From: Cryomorphaceae bacterium 1068
Lineage (GTDB): Bacteria > Bacteroidota > Bacteroidia > Flavobacteriales_D > Cryomorphaceae
Length of the DNA stretch: 64,000 bases
Direction of reading: 5' to 3'
Assembly: GCA_027214385.1 (NCBI GenBank)
Contig: JAPVXR010000009.1
Location: 1 to 64,000 of the forward strand
The position numbers were made by a program, and so were the translations under genes. Under the pieces are notes generated by a model. It saw nothing but the letters and a program-made list of their open reading frames with translations, was not told the origin of the DNA and made no database searches. Each line of letters opens with the position of its first letter. The stretch's first letter is position 1. Below are positions 60,092 to 64,000 of this stretch, in pieces.

Positions 60092-60691
60092 ATGATTTAT
60101 ACCCTCATCACTTTTTTGCTTTTCGGATTTCCTCCAGTTGATTCAGGGAGCTCAGTAACTTCCCAAAAAGAAATATGCCTTTCGACGAATGAAAAATCTC
60201 TGTATAGACAGATCAATGAAGTAAGAAATGAAAAGGGACTGCCAAATATTTCTCTTTCTCAAAGTCTTACGATTGTAGCGAAGATGCACGTAGCAGATCT
60301 TTCTGAAAACGAGCCCTTTGATGATAAGCGCTGCAACCCACACTCCTGGTCAAACCAGGGTACATGGAAGGCTTGTTGCTACCAATCAAACCACTCCAAT
60401 CCAGAATGTATGTGGAAAAAGCCTTCAGAAATTACCGATTACGAAGGAGATGGCTACGAAATTGTCGCATTTTGGCAAGCAGGTGAAGATCCATCACAAG
60501 AAATAGATCATGAAACAGCTTTGCGGATGTGGCTTGACAGTCCCGGCCACAGCAATGTCATACTGAATGAAATTTCTTTTTCTAAGGTAGAGTGGAATGC
60601 GATTGGAATCGCCATCAGCGGAAACTATGCTTCAGTTTGGTTTGGGGTGGAGAAGGATAGTGCTCCCCCACCCCAATTTTGTTCAAACTAG
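60092..60691 (+). CDS. Exported CAP-domain protein
   Basis: The product has 199 residues. Signal peptide of about 20. The CAP (SCP/PR-1) domain has YRQINEVRNEKGLPNISLSQ, VAKMHVADLSEN, NPHSWSNQGTW, YEIVAFWQAGEDP and MWLDSPGHSNVIL. Six Cys give likely disulfides. Bacterial CAP proteins are secreted and of mostly unknown role. Its last 4 bp overlap the end of the convergent deiminase gene. Confidence 0.9.
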   Translation: MIYTLITFLLFGFPPVDSGSSVTSQKEICLSTNEKSLYRQINEVRNEKGLPNISLSQSLTIVAKMHVADLSENEPFDDKRCNPHSWSNQGTWKACCYQSNHSNPECMWKKPSEITDYEGDGYEIVAFWQAGEDPSQEIDHETALRMWLDSPGHSNVILNEISFSKVEWNAIGIAISGNYASVWFGVEKDSAPPPQFCSN

Positions 60692-63192
60692 CGTACAAAG
60701 ACTTTTACGACTTCGCTTTTTCCGTTTTCTTCGATTTTCAATAGATAAACACCTTCAGAAATTCCTGAGAATTCCATCACTCCCATGCTTTCTTGAACAC
60801 CTTCAAGACGGGTAGAAAGAACGACTCTCCCCATAAGATCATAGATAATCACTTGTGCTCCTGAATTTGCATTCTCCACTACCAAGCGGAAGCTACCTGT
60901 ATTTGGGTTAGGAAAAACTCTTGCTTCTATTTCACTGGCTTCAATGGGCGCTAAACCAGCAGCAGTCGTGAAAAACTCATCTTCACTCCAAGGTGAAGTT
61001 TGACTCAAGGTAGAATTGCAGTATGCCCGAATTTTCCATTGGTAATTTACACCTGATTGCAACGTTGACGGAGTATTAAATGAAGTTGCCGAAGCTCCAA
61101 CATTTACACTAGCCATTCCACTTCCTACTATTCCTCCGCGTATTTGGTAACCAAATGCACCCGGCACAGCTTCCCACTCAAAGGTTGCTGAGTTATCGGT
61201 GATGTTCGAAGTAGAAAGATTCTGCGGCGCACCGCAATTCGTAGTAAACTGAACAGGGGCAGAATCCTCCGAACTCTCTCCATCGCAATTGGCGCTTATC
61301 CTCCACTCGTAAGTCGTTCCTGGCTGGAGGATATTGTTCACCTGTCTGAAATTAGCCGGAGCATTGACTGTGATGGTCGTTGTGCCTCCGCCTATGACTC
61401 CACCCGTGATCGTGTAGCTTAGAGCTGAAGGAACAGGAGTCCAATTCAACCTTGCACTATTATTGGTGATGTTTGAAGTGAAAAGCCCTTGAGGAATGGA
61501 GCAATCACCTCCACCACCGAAGTTCTCATCAAAGAAAAACGAATAGTATCCGTCAGGAGCCACAATTGGTTTAGTGGCATTCTTGCCATTGTTTGAGGTA
61601 GCATCCAAGTAATAAACGATAGTATCTGAAACAGTAAAACCGGGATTCGAAATATTACCAACGTAAAATCCAGAGCTATCAGTTAGTCCAATCTCATTCC
61701 AAGTCGACTCGCCTTTAATTTTCCAGAAGCAAGAGGCATTGGCTATTCCACTTCGATTTCTTATTTCTGACAAGATATGGTAGTTGGCTCTGGCACTCTG
61801 TAATCCTGCCACTTTAGGATGGAAAAACCGAATCGGATTGTCAGCAGGGATCTGCATCGTAATGCAGTGTATGGCACCTCCAAGTGGCGTCAAAGCTCGA
61901 GAATCAATCCCAACAACATTGTATCCGGGAAGGGATTCTCTGATCAAATCCAAAGCTGCTTCGTCATACTCTTGATTTGCAGTAGGACTATTCTCGTTTG
62001 AATAAATCGGGATGATCAAAGTCTTGTTCACGAAAAGTCCGTTCACAAACCCGCGCGCATCGTTGTCAATTTGATTACAGCTCGTGTAATAACTCCCATT
62101 GTCAGCTAGTGGCATGGGTATGCGAACAATGTTAAATGGTGACCCATAAACTGAGGTTTCCCCTTCATATAGATCAACATTATTTTCGATGATTGTTTTG
62201 TCCTGTGCTGTAACGACAGAAGGATATTCAGACACGAACAATGTTTCCTCATCTACCAACTTAGACCACATATCAATATGTCCTGTTCCTCCATCACAAT
62301 CTAGGCGAGTAGGCTCAGTGACATCAGTGGTCCTAAAAAGATCCTGGTGTGCTTGACGCGTAGTTTGCGTAGACCATCCTAAAATGGCTGCATTATTCTG
62401 GAACAAAGAAGTGGTATGAAAAGCATGACCAAATCCGTCGACCATAAGATTTCCACCTTCGTGTCTTATTTCAGAGGTATAATGATCCAAACCCATGTAG
62501 TTGGCTATAAAAGCGGGAACCGCATTATCAAGCGGACGAGAAGAGTAGTACTGCATATCAATCATTGACAAACTATCCTGATCGGTATAATAGAATCCCC
62601 ACGGGCCGTAATCTCTCGTCCAAATAGAATTGGTAGGAACGACCAAAAACTCGTAGTTGGAAAGTGTAACTCCATAAGTAGCCAAATTGCTGATTACTCC
62701 CGTACTATCTGATCCGTTATTGATCATTATCCATACGGGAAGCTCCTGCTGGATAGCATCTATGAGTTCCGCATAAAGCCTCTTAAATGAGTTACTCGAA
62801 CCGTTACCAGTCCATCTTAAAAGCACTGCTTGTGACTCATCAAATTCTCCGGGGACATAAAGATCCTCAGGTGTAGGCGTAAAGTTTTGGTTTAGGCAAA
62901 ACTCCTCGTAATCGTCGCAGCAATCTCCATAACCTTGACATTGGTCATCACACCAACATCCTGAATCAGCCTGCTCTCCGCAAATATCTTCGCAGCTATC
63001 GGGTCCAGCTTTAGCTTCGTTACCACTACCTGGTCTTTTGGGTTTATTTTTCGACATCAATGCTTGAGCCTTTGCTTCTATGTAGGAGCGCTCAGCAGCG
63101 GTGGGGTATTTGGGCAGAAGCTCTTCCTGAGCCATAGCGTTCATTGACAACAATAAGGTAGCTAAGGCTACGAAAGTCTTGAATACATTCAT
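60688..63192 (-). CDS. T9SS-secreted PAD_porph deiminase with somatomedin-B-like and Fn3 domains
   Basis: The product has 834 residues. Signal peptide to 21; a module with eight Cys (67, 71, 79, 81, 85, 91, 92, 99) in the somatomedin-B order; PAD_porph catalytic domain at about 112-455; an Ig-like domain at about 460-560; two fibronectin type III domains; and a T9SS type A sorting domain at the end (RVFPNPNTGSFRL, EGVYLLKIEE). Catalytic residues by motif: Asp194 (WTRDYGPW), His305 and Asp307 (GTGHID), Cys443 (GGAIHC). The family joins agmatine deiminases and the peptidyl-arginine deiminase of Porphyromonas; secretion and the Ig-like domain favour a protein or peptide substrate. Confidence 0.9.
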   Translation of the reverse strand: MNVFKTFVALATLLLSMNAMAQEELLPKYPTAAERSYIEAKAQALMSKNKPKRPGSGNEAKAGPDSCEDICGEQADSGCWCDDQCQGYGDCCDDYEEFCLNQNFTPTPEDLYVPGEFDESQAVLLRWTGNGSSNSFKRLYAELIDAIQQELPVWIMINNGSDSTGVISNLATYGVTLSNYEFLVVPTNSIWTRDYGPWGFYYTDQDSLSMIDMQYYSSRPLDNAVPAFIANYMGLDHYTSEIRHEGGNLMVDGFGHAFHTTSLFQNNAAILGWSTQTTRQAHQDLFRTTDVTEPTRLDCDGGTGHIDMWSKLVDEETLFVSEYPSVVTAQDKTIIENNVDLYEGETSVYGSPFNIVRIPMPLADNGSYYTSCNQIDNDARGFVNGLFVNKTLIIPIYSNENSPTANQEYDEAALDLIRESLPGYNVVGIDSRALTPLGGAIHCITMQIPADNPIRFFHPKVAGLQSARANYHILSEIRNRSGIANASCFWKIKGESTWNEIGLTDSSGFYVGNISNPGFTVSDTIVYYLDATSNNGKNATKPIVAPDGYYSFFFDENFGGGGDCSIPQGLFTSNITNNSARLNWTPVPSALSYTITGGVIGGGTTTITVNAPANFRQVNNILQPGTTYEWRISANCDGESSEDSAPVQFTTNCGAPQNLSTSNITDNSATFEWEAVPGAFGYQIRGGIVGSGMASVNVGASATSFNTPSTLQSGVNYQWKIRAYCNSTLSQTSPWSEDEFFTTAAGLAPIEASEIEARVFPNPNTGSFRLVVENANSGAQVIIYDLMGRVVLSTRLEGVQESMGVMEFSGISEGVYLLKIEENGKSEVVKVFVR

Positions 63193-63232
63193 CTTATATA
63201 AAATTGATTGGATGGTAAAAATAGCCTAAAAA

Positions 63233-63883
63233 TCAATAAGATTCTATCTCCTTTCCCCCCTTCAAAACCAAGATAAGGCTAACGATAGCAAATACATGAA
63301 CAGCGTCTTTATTGGTAAACCACCCATCGAGCAGACTAAAGGGAAACAAGTAGAAGAATCCCGAAACCAGAGCAATCAGGAAAGATTGTTTGAGGTACTT
63401 CACTCCTACTCTATCTGTCTTATTCCAAGTGATGACGAGAATAGCGATGTAAGTAATTGCCAAGTCAACGACAGCCGGAAGAAAATCGAATGCGACAAAC
63501 AACAAGAAAGCAGCAAGAACAAATTTCGCTACCAGAATGTAGGTCAACTTTCGAATAGGAAAGTCCGTTAGAGAAAAAACAGCCAAAGAAGAAAACAGGT
63601 TTGCGAGCAGCACAAAGTCGTTTTTCACCCACCAAACGGCAAAGTACTCCTCCGGGGTTAAATATGTAGGAAACCCATGACTAAGAACTCCGCCAGTTGC
63701 TGCCACTCCTAAACAGATGATAAAAAGAACCCAGAATCTAGACTCTCTTTTTTTTACATTTCGAGAGAGTATCGCAATCGTGAAACATGTGAGCGCAATG
63801 GCAATATTTGAAACCAATGCTCCCGGCTCATGGATATAAATCCCACCTATTTCTTGACCTGTAAGTTCAGTTGGGTACTTCAA
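63233..63883 (-). CDS. Seven-helix membrane protein, unknown function
   Basis: The product has 216 residues and about seven membrane helices. ATGGVLSHGFPTYL near residue 70 and the late WFTNKDAVHVFAIVSLIL place His residues at helix ends, as in the CREST superfamily (ceramidases, PAQR receptors), but the full metal site is not clear. It resembles DUF6962-type proteins. It lies 40 bp after the start of the deiminase gene on the same strand, that is, upstream of it. Confidence 0.65.
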   Translation of the reverse strand: MKYPTELTGQEIGGIYIHEPGALVSNIAIALTCFTIAILSRNVKKRESRFWVLFIICLGVAATGGVLSHGFPTYLTPEEYFAVWWVKNDFVLLANLFSSLAVFSLTDFPIRKLTYILVAKFVLAAFLLFVAFDFLPAVVDLAITYIAILVITWNKTDRVGVKYLKQSFLIALVSGFFYLFPFSLLDGWFTNKDAVHVFAIVSLILVLKGGKEIESY

Positions 63884-64000
63884 TTCTCTCCAAAATATAT
63901 TTATTCCACTTATCGATAATCGGAAAAAAGATGCGCGAATAAAACAAATGTTTAGAAATCGAACTATCCGAGATCGGTTTTAATTTTCTTCATGGCGGTC
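63884..64000. other. Intergenic region at the right edge
   Basis: AT-rich sequence likely holding the promoter of the seven-helix protein. On the minus strand the last bases read ATGAAGAAAATTAAAACC and stop at a TAG soon after; this could be the end of a gene that lies beyond the window, but it is too short to judge. Confidence 0.3.

Noticed and set aside
1-64000. CRISPR arrays, tRNA or rRNA genes, insertion sequences
   Set aside because: I looked for regularly spaced direct repeats, cloverleaf-type conserved arms, rRNA cores and transposase motifs (DDE, HUH, serine or tyrosine recombinase) and saw none.

Overview
The window looks like chromosomal DNA of a Bacteroidota bacterium, probably a free-living and perhaps marine member of the Flavobacteriales. 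The support is several secreted proteins with C-terminal sorting domains of the type IX secretion system (T9SS), many short lipoproteins with an SC[DEK] lipobox, weak or absent Shine-Dalgarno sites, -7 promoter boxes of the TAnnTTTG type, and families common in that phylum (DUF5916, MbnP, DUF4386, PAD_porph, DUF2911). I see no rRNA, tRNA, CRISPR array, transposase, integrase or prophage module. Everything here is read by eye; no database or folding search was run.

Left part (1-9.9 kb). Fourteen genes, all on the + strand, mostly short lipoproteins or small membrane proteins of unknown function, separated by imperfect palindromes of about 25-70 bp. Several palindromes end in GTTGGCA or GTTGTGCGGCA just before the next start codon, and two sub-families share loop sequences. 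The layout resembles an integron gene-cassette array without its integrase (a CALIN), although the core sites do not fit the classical attC consensus. An AraC-family C-terminal remnant sits at the edge of one palindrome and is followed by a normal block: outer-membrane protein, quinone-oxidoreductase-like dehydrogenase, alpha/beta hydrolase, DUF4386 protein.

9.9-31 kb. An MFS transporter and a GH30 glycoside hydrolase lipoprotein; a GT2 glycosyltransferase, a small zinc-ribbon/membrane protein and a multi-pass GT-C-like protein; a thioredoxin-fold protein with an esterase; a fasciclin protein; a 1567-residue T9SS-secreted subtilase-like protein in which Glu replaces the usual catalytic His and which carries four RGTALVN heptapeptides; a TPR adenylate cyclase; bestrophin plus a UBP zinc finger; a DinB/DUF1572 protein; a hydrolase and an L,D-transpeptidase; and a DUF2383 four-helix protein.

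31-46 kb. A DUF2339/DUF3999 membrane pair, a RibD-C reductase, small exported proteins, a cold-shock protein with its own promoter and terminator, and a copper-linked block (small Cys protein, MbnP, MbnH-type di-heme enzyme, beta-barrel with an N-terminal CDACGC motif). After it come a DUF5916 outer-membrane protein and a frameshifted T9SS sorting-domain remnant.

46-64 kb. An MscS channel; a J-domain/KTSC protein; two small unknown genes whose upstream regions share a 15-bp inverted-repeat operator and a TTGAC box; a YkgJ cysteine-cluster protein; an NlpC/P60 peptidase followed by a 52-residue membrane protein; a HlyD / MacB-like permease / TolC efflux operon that lacks its ATPase and runs into an orphan vsr endonuclease gene; DUF2911; a potassium channel with an RCK domain; a DsbA-like protein; a CAP-domain protein; and a large T9SS-secreted deiminase of the PAD_porph family with a somatomedin-B-like domain.
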